DNA of 44,441 nt from DASVEG01 sp035540495 (GCA_035540495.1 DATLGL010000003.1:1-44441); one strand, 5' to 3'. Counted from the stretch's first letter, positions 1-7,961 are shown. A program made the numbers and translations. Notes: generated by a model not told the origin, from the sequence alone.

Positions 1-841
1 GACATGGCGGGAGCTCATGGCGCTCGCCGAGAAGCGGCTCGGTGATCGGAACGAGGCCCGCCGCCTCGTCGAGCGGGCGTCGGGCTACGACGGCAGCGAC
101 CTGATCCTCGCCCTCGACGAGCAGGCGACGCGTCGCACCGAACCGTTCTTCCTCCAGCTCCTCGAGCGGCGCGCCGCGGGCGAGCCGTTGCAGTACGTGT
201 TGGGCCGCTGGGGCTTCCGCCGCCTCGACCTGTTCGTCGACCGGCGGGTGCTCATCCCACGACCGGAGACCGAGATGGTCGTGCAGGTCGCGCTCAACGA
301 GCTGCGGGCGATGATCAAGCCGACGCGGCCGACGCTCGTCGACCTCGGCACGGGCTCCGGTGCGATCGCCCTCTCGCTCGCCGTCGAAGTGCCTGGCGCG
401 AAGGTGTGGGCGACGGATGCGTCCGCCGAGGCACTCGAGGTGGCACGGGCCAACCTCGCCGGGATCGGGACGCTGGCTGCGAGTCGAGTGCGCCTCGAGC
501 ACGGGTCGTGGTTCGACCCGCTCCCCACGATCCTCGAAGGGCACGTGCAGCTGATCGTGTCGAACCCGCCGTACATCGCAGATGACGAAGACCTCCCGCC
601 CGAGGTCGCGGAGTGGGAGCCGGTGTCTGCGCTGCGTGCCGGACCGACGGGTCTCGAGGACATCGCCCGGATCGTGAAGGAAGCGCCGACCTGGCTGTCG
701 GACCCCGGCGTGCTCGTCGTCGAGATCGCCCCGCACCAGGCGATGGACGCGGTGCGTCTCGCGGTCGAAGCCGGGTTCCCCGACGCCGAGACGCGCCTCG
801 ACCTGACGGGCCGCGAGCGGATACTGGTGGCGCGGTGGTGA
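1..841 (+). CDS. prmC: PrmC, release factor glutamine methyltransferase (5' partial)
   Basis: SAM-dependent enzyme that methylates the Gln of the GGQ motif in peptide release factors RF1/RF2. Counting from the ATG at 17, a family RPETE motif lies at about 82-86, the SAM-binding loop GTGSG at 111-115 and the catalytic NPPY at 183-186, followed by the usual C-terminal strand region. The reading frame stays open to the window edge, and the codons before the ATG read TWREL, which matches the usual PrmC N-terminus. The true start is therefore probably just upstream of base 1 and the gene is cut by the window. Its stop overlaps the next gene's GTG (GTGA), so the two are translationally coupled. Pairing prmC with a tsaC-type gene is a common bacterial arrangement. 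Confidence 0.93.
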   Translation, partial: TWRELMALAEKRLGDRNEARRLVERASGYDGSDLILALDEQATRRTEPFFLQLLERRAAGEPLQYVLGRWGFRRLDLFVDRRVLIPRPETEMVVQVALNELRAMIKPTRPTLVDLGTGSGAIALSLAVEVPGAKVWATDASAEALEVARANLAGIGTLAASRVRLEHGSWFDPLPTILEGHVQLIVSNPPYIADDEDLPPEVAEWEPVSALRAGPTGLEDIARIVKEAPTWLSDPGVLVVEIAPHQAMDAVRLAVEAGFPDAETRLDLTGRERILVARW

Positions 842-1407
842 GCGATCCTTTCGACGCCGCAGTCGAGGCGTTGCGCGCAGGTCAGGTAGTCGTCATACCG
901 ACCGACACCGTCTACGGCGTCGCCGTCGATCCCTTCGTCGAGGGTGCGACGCAGCGGCTGTTCGACGCGAAGCGGCGGCCGCGCGACGTCACGTTGCCGG
1001 TGCTCGTCGGTGATCCCGCCGACATCGAGCGGGTGGCGATCGTGTCCGACCTCGCCCGCTCGCTCATCGACGCTCACTGGCCAGGGGGTCTCACCGTCGT
1101 CGTTCGCCGACGTGACGACGTGACGTTCGACCTCGGGACGAACGAAGCCACGGTCGGCGTCCGGTGCCCCGATCACGACCTCGTACGCTCGCTCCTCCGC
1201 CGGACGGGCCCGCTCGCGGTGACGTCCGCGAATCTGCATGGTGATCCGACGCCCGAGACGGCCGACGGCGTGCGAGCCGCGCTCGGTGATGCCGTGGCGG
1301 TCGTCGTCGACGGCGGACCGTGCGCCGGCGAGCCGTCCACCGTCGTCGACTGCACCGGCACCGGACCGGTCGTCCTCCGACAGGGCTCGCTTACGATCGA
1401 ACTGTGA
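838..1407 (+). CDS. tsaC: L-threonylcarbamoyladenylate synthase, TsaC/YwlC type
   Basis: Makes threonylcarbamoyl-AMP from Thr, bicarbonate and ATP for the universal t6A37 modification of ANN-decoding tRNAs; cytoplasmic. The 189-residue protein is a single YrdC domain. PTDTVYG lies at 21-27, the basic KRR substrate-binding stretch at 45-47, PGGLT mid-protein, and a VTSAN motif later. It lacks the C-terminal Sua5 domain (full Sua5 is about 340 residues), so it is the short TsaC form. The GTG at 838 overlaps the prmC stop and gives a natural N-terminus. An alternative GTG lies at 835. The gene ends inside a strong hairpin shared with the convergent thiolase-like gene. Confidence 0.93.
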   Translation: MSDPFDAAVEALRAGQVVVIPTDTVYGVAVDPFVEGATQRLFDAKRRPRDVTLPVLVGDPADIERVAIVSDLARSLIDAHWPGGLTVVVRRRDDVTFDLGTNEATVGVRCPDHDLVRSLLRRTGPLAVTSANLHGDPTPETADGVRAALGDAVAVVVDGGPCAGEPSTVVDCTGTGPVVLRQGSLTIEL

Positions 1408-1443
1408 GTGTTTGTTCGACCTGAGGTCGAACAACTGCTCACA
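1403..1443. terminator. Bidirectional hairpin between convergent genes
   Basis: A perfectly centred inverted repeat. TTGTTCGACC (1412-1421) pairs with GGTCGAACAA (1425-1434) around a 3-nt loop, and an outer TGTGAG (1403-1408) pairs with CTCACA (1438-1443) across a symmetric 3x3 internal loop. It sits between the converging ends of the tsaC-type gene (stop 1405-1407) and the thiolase-like gene (stop 1459-1461). No T-tract is seen, as is usual for GC-rich actinobacterial terminators. Confidence 0.7.
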
Positions 1444-1458
1444 GAACGTCGTAGGCCG

Positions 1459-2967
1459 TCAGCTGACGGAGAAGTGCCCCGCTGCGTCGACATCGGCGCG
1501 GCGACCCACGATGTCGCCTTCGACCATCTCCCGCATCAGGTCGGCGTCGGATGTGGTGGCGAGCGTGCGGCGTCCGTCGTCGAGCAGGAGCGAGCAGAGG
1601 CCCTGGAGGCGGTTGCCGTCGCGGTCGTGCATGACCGTGTATGCCTCGACGTTCGCGTCGCCTACGTGGTCCGTCGCCACGTCCCGTTTCGGGGACGCGT
1701 CGACCTCGTTCTGCGCGCTGCGCCAGCGGAACCCCTCAGCCGGCGGCTTCGTCGAGTAGATGCCGATGGCGTGCTTCGTGGCGTACCAGCCGAGCGCGGT
1801 GACGAGCCCGACCGACCCCGGATCGTCGCGAAGTGCGCCGGCCAACTGCGCGATCGAGTGGGTGACGTAGTTGTTGCCCGGCCCTCCGCCGAACGTCAGC
1901 CCGCCGGTCAGGGTCGGCACCCGCGACGGGTCCCACGCGTCGAGCCCCAGTGCAGCCGCACCCATCTGCAAGGCCGAAGGGAAGCAGGAGTAGAGGTCGA
2001 GGTGCGCGATGTCGTCGATGCCGATGCCGGCGAGCTCGAACGCGGCGCGTCCGATCGCGGCGATCGCCGGCGAGGCGGCGAGGGTGTCGCGCTCCGAGAG
2101 GAACCAGTGGTCGTGGGCATCGGCTCCCGACCAGGGGAACACCCACCGGTCTTCCGGTACGCCCGCAGCCCGGGCCGCTTCGACGGAGCAGAGGATGAGC
2201 GCAGCGGCCTGGTCGACCTGGATGTTGGCGTTCATGTACTTCGGATACGGGAACCCGACGAGGCGGTTGTCAGCCCCGGGCGTGGCGATCTCCTCGGCCG
2301 ACTTCTCCTCGGGTGACCAGGCGTTCGGGTTCGCCGCCGCGACCTTCGAGAACCGCGACCAGAGCTCGGCGATCCGCATCGTGTGCTCGTGAACGCCCTG
2401 GCCGTTCGCGGCCCGGATCGCGCACTCGAAGATCGGATACACCTGCGTCGGCATCATCAGGCCACGGGCCATCTCGAACTCGCTCGTGCCCGGCTTGTCC
2501 GACCCGACCCGGCGCGTGGGTTCCGGGAGTCCTTCGCTCTCGTCGGGCCCACCCCAGCGCAGCTTCTCGTCGAGCTTCCTGGCGCGGTTCCGGGTGTACA
2601 TGGCCTCGACGCCTGCGATGACGACGACGTCGACGTCGCCGCGGAGGATCGCCAGGGCAGACTCGTTGACCAACGTCTGCGGCGTGTTGCCGCCCACCGC
2701 CGTCGACACCGTCTCCTTCGGCGACGCGCCGATGTGGCGCGCGAGGACCGCGGCCGGGTTCGTGACGCGCCACGACATCGTGTCGACGACCTGGACCGAC
2801 TGCGCCTCTCGCAGCAGGCGATCACCCGAACCGCTGTCGGTGCCGGCCAGACGGCACGCCTCCTCCATCATCTCGACCGGCGACGGGAGGTCGACGACGC
2901 TGCCCTGCGGCTTGCGCTGATGCTGTCCGACGCCGACGAGAACGGGTGTCCGAGGATCGAGAGCCAT
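1459..2967 (-). CDS. Thiolase-fold protein (TLP1-like), catalytic residues apparently lost
   Basis: A 502-residue thiolase-superfamily protein with the two-half thiolase fold and a C-terminal extra domain of about 100 residues, the layout of actinobacterial thiolase-like protein type 1. The start at 2967 gives MALDPRTPVLVGVGQ, the family's normal opening; longer upstream reading is shadow. The usual nucleophile Cys motif is replaced by VGGNTPQT (residues 91-98), the NEAF region reads YSCF (326-329), the GHP histidine motif reads GGP (361-363), and no C-terminal catalytic Cys is seen near 390. It is therefore unlikely to be a classical acetyl-CoA acetyltransferase, although annotation pipelines often name it so. 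A role in acyl-CoA or lipid binding is inference. It is divergent from the phosphatase gene, with 25 bases between the starts. Confidence 0.82.
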   Translation of the reverse strand: MALDPRTPVLVGVGQHQRKPQGSVVDLPSPVEMMEEACRLAGTDSGSGDRLLREAQSVQVVDTMSWRVTNPAAVLARHIGASPKETVSTAVGGNTPQTLVNESALAILRGDVDVVVIAGVEAMYTRNRARKLDEKLRWGGPDESEGLPEPTRRVGSDKPGTSEFEMARGLMMPTQVYPIFECAIRAANGQGVHEHTMRIAELWSRFSKVAAANPNAWSPEEKSAEEIATPGADNRLVGFPYPKYMNANIQVDQAAALILCSVEAARAAGVPEDRWVFPWSGADAHDHWFLSERDTLAASPAIAAIGRAAFELAGIGIDDIAHLDLYSCFPSALQMGAAALGLDAWDPSRVPTLTGGLTFGGGPGNNYVTHSIAQLAGALRDDPGSVGLVTALGWYATKHAIGIYSTKPPAEGFRWRSAQNEVDASPKRDVATDHVGDANVEAYTVMHDRDGNRLQGLCSLLLDDGRRTLATTSDADLMREMVEGDIVGRRADVDAAGHFSVS

Positions 2968-2980
2968 ATCCCCCGGAGCG

Positions 2981-2986
2981 TAGACT
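2981..2986 (+). promoter_or_regulatory. Candidate -10 box (TAGACT) for a leaderless start
   Basis: TAGACT lies 6 nt upstream of the ATG at 2993, the spacing expected when transcription begins at the start codon. No Shine-Dalgarno sequence is present in the 25-base divergent gap. Confidence 0.5.
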
Positions 2987-2992
2987 TGGGGC

Positions 2993-3580
2993 ATGGGAGG
3001 GGTGCCGGGGCCAGGGCGGCCAGTCGTCGACGTCCTCCTCCTGTGCACCGGCAACATCTGCCGCTCGCCGATGGCGGAGGCGCTGCTCAGAGACCGGCTG
3101 ACCCGCCGCGGCGTCGACGCCCACGTCCACTCCGCCGGGCTCATCGAGGGTGGTCGGCCTGCGAGCGATCACGGCGTGTCGATCCTCAAGGAGATGGGCC
3201 TCGACCTGTCGGCTCACCGCAGCCGGACGATGGACGATTCGCTCCTCACCGGCGCCGACCTCGTCCTCGGCATGGCGCGCGAGCACGTCCGCGAGGCCGT
3301 CGTCCGCACGCCGACGATCTGGCCCCGCACCTTCACGATCAAGGAGATCGTGCGCCGTGGAGACGACGTGCGAGCTCGCGCCTCGGGGCAGCCGTTCGAC
3401 GAGTGGTTGGCGAAGGTCCACGCCGGTCGCACCCACTCCGAGCTGCTCGGCGAGAACCCCGCTGACGACGTCGCCGACCCCTATGGCGCGCCCCGGGCAC
3501 GCTACGAACGCACCGCATCGGAGCTCATCGGCCTCGTCGAGCGCTTCGTCGACCTCGCTTTCCCCGAAGGAACTCCATGA
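2993..3580 (+). CDS. Low-molecular-weight protein-tyrosine-phosphatase family protein
   Basis: LMW phosphatase fold (195 residues). The P-loop C-X5-R is CTGNICRS at residues 18-25 with nucleophile Cys18 and Arg24, directly after the first beta strand. The general-acid aspartate motif is DPYG (Asp162-Pro163). In this family the substrate is phosphotyrosine, phosphoarginine or arsenate; the sequence alone does not decide which. The LCTGNICRS loop is shared with bacterial PtpA/YwlE-like enzymes. The stop overlaps glyA's ATG (ATGA), and placement next to glyA recalls the ywlE-glyA neighbourhood of Gram-positives. Confidence 0.88.
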   Translation: MGGVPGPGRPVVDVLLLCTGNICRSPMAEALLRDRLTRRGVDAHVHSAGLIEGGRPASDHGVSILKEMGLDLSAHRSRTMDDSLLTGADLVLGMAREHVREAVVRTPTIWPRTFTIKEIVRRGDDVRARASGQPFDEWLAKVHAGRTHSELLGENPADDVADPYGAPRARYERTASELIGLVERFVDLAFPEGTP

Positions 3581-4821
3581 ACGAACTGCCCCGCGACAAC
3601 GAGCTGTTCTCGATCATCGACCGTGAGGTCGAGCGTCAGAACACGACGATCCAGCTGATCGCCTCCGAGAACTTCACCAGCCGCCAGGTGCTGGAGGCGA
3701 CGGGGTCGGTCCTCACCAACAAGTACTCCGAGGGCTATCCGGGCAAGCGGTACTACGGGGGCAACGAGGTGATCGACGAGGTCGAAGACCTCGCCCGCCG
3801 GAGGGTGTGCGACCTGTTCGGCGCCGAGCACGCGAACGTGCAGCCCCACGCCGGCGCGAACGCCAACATGGCCGTCTACCTGGCGACGCTCGAGGTCGGC
3901 GACACGGTGCTCGGCATGCGCCTCGACCAGGGCGGCCACCTCACCCACGGCTCGCCGGTCAACGCCAGCGGGCGTCTCTACAACTTCGTCGCCTACGGCG
4001 TGACGGCGAGCGACGAGCGAATCGACTTCGACGAGATGCGCCGGGTCGCGCTCGAGGCCCGCCCGAAGATGATCGTCGCCGGCGCCACCGCCTACCCCCG
4101 CATCATCGATCCCGCGCCGATCCGTGAGATCGCGGACGAGGTCGGCGCGCTGTTCCTCTTCGACGCCGCGCACATCGCCGGGCTGATCGCCGGCGGCGTC
4201 CACCCGAACCCGGTGCCCTACGCGGACATCGTCACGTTCACCACCCACAAGACCCTCCGCGGCCCCCGTGGCGGCTGCATCCTCTCGAAGAAGGAGTTCG
4301 CCGAGGCGATCGACAAGGCGGTGTTCCCAGGGCTGCAGGGCGGACCGCTCGACCACGTCATCGCGGCGAAGGCCGTCGCCTTCTACGAGGCGGCGCAGCC
4401 GGAGTTCAAGGAGTACGCGAACCAGATCGTCCTCAACGCCGCGGCGCTGGCCGAGGCGCTGGCGGGGGAGGGCTTCCGCCTCGTCTCCGGCGGCACCGAC
4501 AACCACCTGATGCTCGTCGACCTCCTCGCGTTCGACAAGGAGCTCTCCGGCAAGAAGGCCCGCGGCTGGCTCGACCGGGCTGGCATCTCGCTCAACGAGA
4601 ACACCGTCCCGAACGACCCTCGCCCGCCCTACATCACCAGCGGCCTGCGCATCGGGACCCCCGCGGTGACCTCCGCCGGCATGAAGGAAGGCGAGATGGC
4701 GGCGATCGCAGCGCTGATCGGTCAGACCATCCGGAGCGGCGGCGACCAGGCGGTCATCGCCGAGGTTCGCGAGTCCGTGCGCCAACTGTGCGCCGACTTC
4801 GCCCCCTACCCTCAGGCCTGA
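3577..4821 (+). CDS. glyA: Serine hydroxymethyltransferase
   Basis: PLP enzyme that interconverts serine plus tetrahydrofolate with glycine plus 5,10-methylene-THF, the main source of one-carbon units; cytoplasmic. Its 414 residues are the normal length. It has the N-terminal IASENFTS motif (about 28-35), the KYSEGYPGKRYYGG substrate loop (49-62), HLTHG (121-125), and the PLP lysine in TTHKTLRGPRGG (Lys225). The ATG overlaps the upstream phosphatase stop, and GAAGGAA upstream serves as a ribosome-binding site. All catalytic motifs are intact. Confidence 0.98.
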   Translation: MNELPRDNELFSIIDREVERQNTTIQLIASENFTSRQVLEATGSVLTNKYSEGYPGKRYYGGNEVIDEVEDLARRRVCDLFGAEHANVQPHAGANANMAVYLATLEVGDTVLGMRLDQGGHLTHGSPVNASGRLYNFVAYGVTASDERIDFDEMRRVALEARPKMIVAGATAYPRIIDPAPIREIADEVGALFLFDAAHIAGLIAGGVHPNPVPYADIVTFTTHKTLRGPRGGCILSKKEFAEAIDKAVFPGLQGGPLDHVIAAKAVAFYEAAQPEFKEYANQIVLNAAALAEALAGEGFRLVSGGTDNHLMLVDLLAFDKELSGKKARGWLDRAGISLNENTVPNDPRPPYITSGLRIGTPAVTSAGMKEGEMAAIAALIGQTIRSGGDQAVIAEVRESVRQLCADFAPYPQA

Positions 4822-4925
4822 TGACCTCGTCGGGTTCTGGGAACGATTCGGCCGAGATCTCGGCGAGTCCGTTCCCAGATCCGGTGGTCAGCGGCGGCAG
4901 CGGCGGCAGCGGTGGGAGCGGGTGA
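4821..4925 (+). CDS. Possible small coupled ORF (34 codons, Gly/Ser-rich)
   Basis: An ATG overlaps the last base of the glyA stop (TGATG at 4819-4823) and opens a frame that ends with TGA at 4923-4925, one base before the GTG of the next gene. The product would start MTSSGSGNDS and end in three GGS repeats. About four fifths of codons end in G or C. It also contains the inverted repeat at 4837-4878. No family is recognised. It may be a translation-coupling peptide or chance. Confidence 0.25.
   Translation: MTSSGSGNDSAEISASPFPDPVVSGGSGGSGGSG
4837..4878. terminator. Long inverted repeat between glyA and the WecA-like gene
   Basis: CTGGGAACG (4837-4845) pairs with CGTTCCCAG (4870-4878). After a 5x5 mismatch bubble an inner GCCGAGA pairs with TCTCGGC. 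It lies 15 bases after the glyA stop and may act as a terminator or attenuator. There is no T-tract. Confidence 0.45.
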
Positions 4926-4926
4926 T

Positions 4927-6150
4927 GTGAACGACGTCGTCAGCGCCTACGGGCTCGTCTTCGCGGTCTCCGCCGTCGGGACGTTCCTGCTGACGTTCGT
5001 CGTCCGCCGCCTCGCCATCCGGTTCGGGGCGCTGCGCATGCCCGGCGGCGACCGGTCGGTCCATCCGAAGCCGCTGCCGAACACGGGTGGTGCGGCGATG
5101 TTCCTCGCGTTCCTCGCGGCCATGGCCGTCGCCCGTCAGGTGCCGGCGCTCGAGCCGGTGTTCGAGGGCTCGTCGGAACCGCTCGCGGTCGTCCTCGCGA
5201 GCTCGATCATCTTCGCGGTCGGACTGCTCGACGACCTCGGCAAGACCCGCACCCCGTGGCCCCGGGAGGAGATGTCGGCGCCCGGGAAGATGGCCGGCCA
5301 GGTGCTCGCCGGCAGCGTCCTGTCCCTGCTCGGCGTCGTGATGATCTTCTTCCGCATCCCGTTCTTCGACCTCGTCGGGTTGTCGCCCGACCTGCAGCCG
5401 CTCGTGACCGTGATCTGGGTGCTCGGGATGACCAACGCCGTCAACTTCATCGACGGTCTCGACGGTCTCGCCGCGGGCATCGTCGCCATCGCGGCCGGCG
5501 CGTTCTTCCTCTACACGGTCCAGATCGGGCCCGACGAAGCGGGTCTGTTGAGCGAGACGTCGATCGGTCCGCTCGTCGCCGTCATCGCGTGCGGCGTGTG
5601 CATCGGCTTCCTGCCCCACAACTTCAACCCGGCGCGGATCATCATGGGCGACTCCGGCGCGTTGTTCCTGGGGATGCTCATGGCTGCGTCGACCCTCGTG
5701 GTCGGCGGGCGCACCGACCAGCCGTTCTCGGGCCAGACGTACTTCTTCTACGCGCCGATCTTCATCCCGTTCTTCGTGATGGGGGTGCCGATCCTCGACA
5801 CCGCGTTCTCGATCATCCGGCGCTCACGAAGACGCGCATCGCCCGCCGCGGCCGACAAGGACCACCTGCACCACCGCCTCATGCTCCTCGGACACGGCCA
5901 GCGGCGCGCGGTCGCGATCCTCTGGGCGTGGACCGCGCTGCTGTCGGCGTTCGTCCTCTGGCCGACGCTCACGGACGCCGGACAGGGCAACGCCATCGTG
6001 CCGTTCGCGGTGCTCGGCCTCGGCATCTTCCTCTATACGGTCTTCCACCCGGGCGCGCGCCGCAGCGCAGCTGAAGAAGCTGCCGCCGCGCTCGAGGAGG
6101 AGCCCGCCGCTCCGGAGCTCCGCGTCATCGAAGGCGAGAAGACGGCATAA
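4927..6150 (+). CDS. WecA/TagO/MraY-family undecaprenyl-phosphate sugar-1-phosphate transferase
   Basis: Polytopic membrane enzyme that transfers a HexNAc-1-phosphate from a UDP-sugar to undecaprenyl (decaprenyl) phosphate, the first step of wall-polymer or lipid-linked glycan synthesis. It has about 10 hydrophobic segments. Counting from the GTG at 4927, LDD lies at 101-103, NFIDGLDG at 173-180, MGDSGA at 240-245, and the cytoplasmic HLHHR loop (DKDHLHHRL) at 310-318, which marks the WecA/TagO branch rather than MraY. GGGAG is 8 nt upstream of this GTG; a GTG at 4912 would add five residues. The C-terminal 40 residues are an acidic tail. The exact sugar is not determined. Confidence 0.9.
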   Translation: MNDVVSAYGLVFAVSAVGTFLLTFVVRRLAIRFGALRMPGGDRSVHPKPLPNTGGAAMFLAFLAAMAVARQVPALEPVFEGSSEPLAVVLASSIIFAVGLLDDLGKTRTPWPREEMSAPGKMAGQVLAGSVLSLLGVVMIFFRIPFFDLVGLSPDLQPLVTVIWVLGMTNAVNFIDGLDGLAAGIVAIAAGAFFLYTVQIGPDEAGLLSETSIGPLVAVIACGVCIGFLPHNFNPARIIMGDSGALFLGMLMAASTLVVGGRTDQPFSGQTYFFYAPIFIPFFVMGVPILDTAFSIIRRSRRRASPAAADKDHLHHRLMLLGHGQRRAVAILWAWTALLSAFVLWPTLTDAGQGNAIVPFAVLGLGIFLYTVFHPGARRSAAEEAAAALEEEPAAPELRVIEGEKTA

Positions 6151-6238
6151 CGCACGTCCGCTTTGAGCTGCGCCACTGTCGGAACAGGGCCTCAGCTTGT
6201 GATGTGACGAACGTCTCGGACTAACGTGCGCCGCTGGA

Positions 6239-6269
6239 TTTGGCACGCCAAAACCTGGCGTTCTAGATT
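6239..6269 (+). promoter_or_regulatory. Candidate promoter of the ATP synthase operon with overlapping palindrome
   Basis: TTGGCA (6240-6245) and TAGATT (6264-6269), separated by 18 nt, form a recognisable housekeeping-type promoter in an AT-richer patch upstream of the first atp gene (start 6342, so a leader of about 65 nt). The 14-bp palindrome TTTGGCACGCCAAA (6239-6252) covers the -35 element and could be an operator. A second palindrome, GAAAGCTTTC, lies at 6272-6281 near the expected transcription start. Confidence 0.55.
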
Positions 6270-6341
6270 GCGAAAGCTTTCACAAAGTCCTCCGCAACCT
6301 TCTCGTCCCCCGGGAAGGTGCAGGAACTGCAAAGGGGCAGG

Positions 6342-6623
6342 GTGGACCTCCGCGAGCGCCGCGAGCTGATGAACGGATTCGGAGACGGCCTCGCGGTCGC
6401 CTTCGAGTTCGCCATCACCCCGGCGATCTTCGGTGGCCTCGGCTACCTCCTCGATCGCTGGCTCGGCCTGGTCCCCCTCTTCACGATCACGCTCTTTCTG
6501 TTCGGCATCGTCGGGATGTTCCTCAAGATGTGGTTCACCTACGACCACCGGATGAAGGCGCAGGAAGCAGAGGCCGTGTGGGCGCGCAAGAGGGTCCCGA
6601 TGCCGAAGGCACCGACGCGATGA
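6342..6623 (+). CDS. AtpZ/AtpI-family small membrane protein
   Basis: A 93-residue protein with two hydrophobic helices (about residues 16-36 and 43-63) of the AtpZ/AtpI type, found as the first gene of many atp operons and linked in known members to assembly or Mg2+/Ca2+ supply of the Fo c-ring. The GTG at 6342 follows an AAAGGGG ribosome-binding site by about 5 nt and gives MDLRERREL, which fits the family better than the GTG at 6318. The stop overlaps the next ATG (ATGA). Confidence 0.8.
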   Translation: MDLRERRELMNGFGDGLAVAFEFAITPAIFGGLGYLLDRWLGLVPLFTITLFLFGIVGMFLKMWFTYDHRMKAQEAEAVWARKRVPMPKAPTR

Positions 6624-7093
6624 CCGCCCCCGCCACCAGCTCCGACTCGTTCCTCACCCGCGATCCGGGCCCTGCCGTCGAGCAGGAGATCGCGGGCGAC
6701 ATGGCACGCAAGGCACTGTGGGCCGGTCCGGTCCTCGTCGCCTTCTGCGCTGTCGCATGGGGTCTCGACGGCGCGATCAGCAGCGCGTTCGCCGTCGCGC
6801 TCGTGATCGTCAACTTCCTCCTGTCGGCGGCGCTCCTCGCCTGGGCTGCGCGCATCTCGTACGGGCTGCTCATGGGGGCCGCCCTCTTCGGCTACCTGCT
6901 GCGCCTCGGTCTCGTCTCTGCCGCCGTCCTCCTCGTGAAGGACCAGCCGTGGGTCCAGCTCTGGGCGCTCGGCCTGACGCTGATCGTCACCCACCTCGGG
7001 CTCCTGCTCTGGGAGCTCCGCTACGTATCCGCCTCGCTCGCGTTCCCTGGCCTCAAGCCGGGAGCAGTCGCAAAGGAGAACCGCGACCGGTGA
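6620..7093 (+). CDS. ATP synthase subunit I-like membrane protein
   Basis: 157 residues with a cytosolic N-terminus of about 30 residues and four predicted membrane helices grouped as two pairs, the pattern of the ATP synthase I chain family (AtpI/UncI). Known members help assemble the c-ring. The call rests on topology and position between the AtpZ-like gene and atpB. ATGA overlap at the start and GTGA overlap with atpB at the end indicate tight coupling. Sequence conservation in this family is low, so the family call is moderate. Confidence 0.7.
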   Translation: MTAPATSSDSFLTRDPGPAVEQEIAGDMARKALWAGPVLVAFCAVAWGLDGAISSAFAVALVIVNFLLSAALLAWAARISYGLLMGAALFGYLLRLGLVSAAVLLVKDQPWVQLWALGLTLIVTHLGLLLWELRYVSASLAFPGLKPGAVAKENRDR

Positions 7094-7875
7094 AGTTGCT
7101 CGCACTCGAGTTCCCGCCGATCAGCCACATCGTCGAGTGGCCCGCCTTCGGGTGGTCGCCTGAAGGCATCTTCGCCATCAACAAGGTCGTCTTCCTCGGC
7201 TTCCTGTCGGTGGCGCTGACCCTGCTGATCTTCGGGATCGCGGCCAGCAAGGCCCAGCTCGTCCCCACGGGCGTGCAGTCGGTCGCCGAGCTGAGCGTCG
7301 AGTTCGTGCGCGATCAGGTCGTGCTCCAGACGATGGGCGAGGAGGGCCTCCACAAGAAGTGGGTCATGCCGCTCCTGATGGCCCTCTTCTGGTTCATCCT
7401 CTTCAACAACGTGTGGGGGATCATCCCGGCCGCGCAGATGCCGGTGAACGCCCGCATGGCGATGCCCGCCTTCCTCGCGCTTCTGGTGTGGGTCGTCTAC
7501 AACGTCGCCGGCGTCGCGAACCAGGGTCTCGGTGGCTACCTGAAGAGCAACCTCTTCCCTCCGGGCGTTCCCACGGCGCTGTACATCCTCGTGACGCCGA
7601 TCGAGTTCGTCTCGAACTTCCTCGTCCGGCCCTTCTCGCTGGCGGTCCGACTCTTCGCCAACCTGCTCGCCGGCCACATCCTGCTGGTGACCTTCGCCGT
7701 GCTGACCTCCGCCCTCATCGGGGCGTCCGGTTTCCTGAAGGTCATCTTCCCGCTGCCGTTCGTGGTTCTCATCGGCCTGACCGCCTTCGAGATCCTCGTC
7801 ATCTTCCTGCAGGCCTACATCTTCACCATCCTCACCGCCGTGTACATCGGCGGGGCCATGCATCCGGAGCACTAG
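7090..7875 (+). CDS. atpB: ATP synthase Fo subunit a
   Basis: Integral membrane stator subunit that forms the proton half-channels next to the c-ring. 261 residues with five to six hydrophobic helices. The essential arginine is Arg187 in VRLFANLLAGH, equivalent to E. coli Arg210, within the conserved penultimate helix. The C-terminal helix carries EILVIFLQAYIFTILTAVY, the normal signature. The GTG start overlaps the upstream stop (GTGA). The final codons (CATCCGGAGCAC) reappear downstream as part of a direct repeat. Confidence 0.96.
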   Translation: MKLLALEFPPISHIVEWPAFGWSPEGIFAINKVVFLGFLSVALTLLIFGIAASKAQLVPTGVQSVAELSVEFVRDQVVLQTMGEEGLHKKWVMPLLMALFWFILFNNVWGIIPAAQMPVNARMAMPAFLALLVWVVYNVAGVANQGLGGYLKSNLFPPGVPTALYILVTPIEFVSNFLVRPFSLAVRLFANLLAGHILLVTFAVLTSALIGASGFLKVIFPLPFVVLIGLTAFEILVIFLQAYIFTILTAVYIGGAMHPEH

Positions 7876-7921
7876 GACTCCGGGGCCAGGTAGCACCGCA
7901 TCCGGAGCACGAGAGCTCCGG
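7860..7921 (+). repeat. 13-bp direct repeat and two CCGGAG/CTCCGG hairpins between atpB and atpE
   Basis: GCATCCGGAGCAC occurs at 7860-7872 (last codons of atpB) and again at 7898-7910. Each copy starts a hairpin: CCGGAG (7863-7868) with CTCCGG (7878-7883), and CCGGAGC (7902-7908) with GCTCCGG (7915-7921). The block precedes the only strong ribosome-binding site in the operon, that of atpE, and may influence mRNA processing or expression of the multicopy c subunit. Confidence 0.7.
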
Positions 7922-7961
7922 CTCTGCCGATCGCAGTACCAAGCACCCCGAGCACTGACCC

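Noticed and set aside
85..1434. Long minus-strand open frame (449 codons) across prmC and the tsaC-type gene
   Set aside because: Arg/Ser-rich translation without motifs, antisense to two well-conserved genes; typical of frames left open by high GC.
1412..1434. GTTCGACC...GGTCGAAC palindrome as a LexA/SOS box
   Set aside because: The actinobacterial SOS box has GAAC first and GTTC second; here the order is reversed and the site lies between convergent gene ends, so a terminator fits better.
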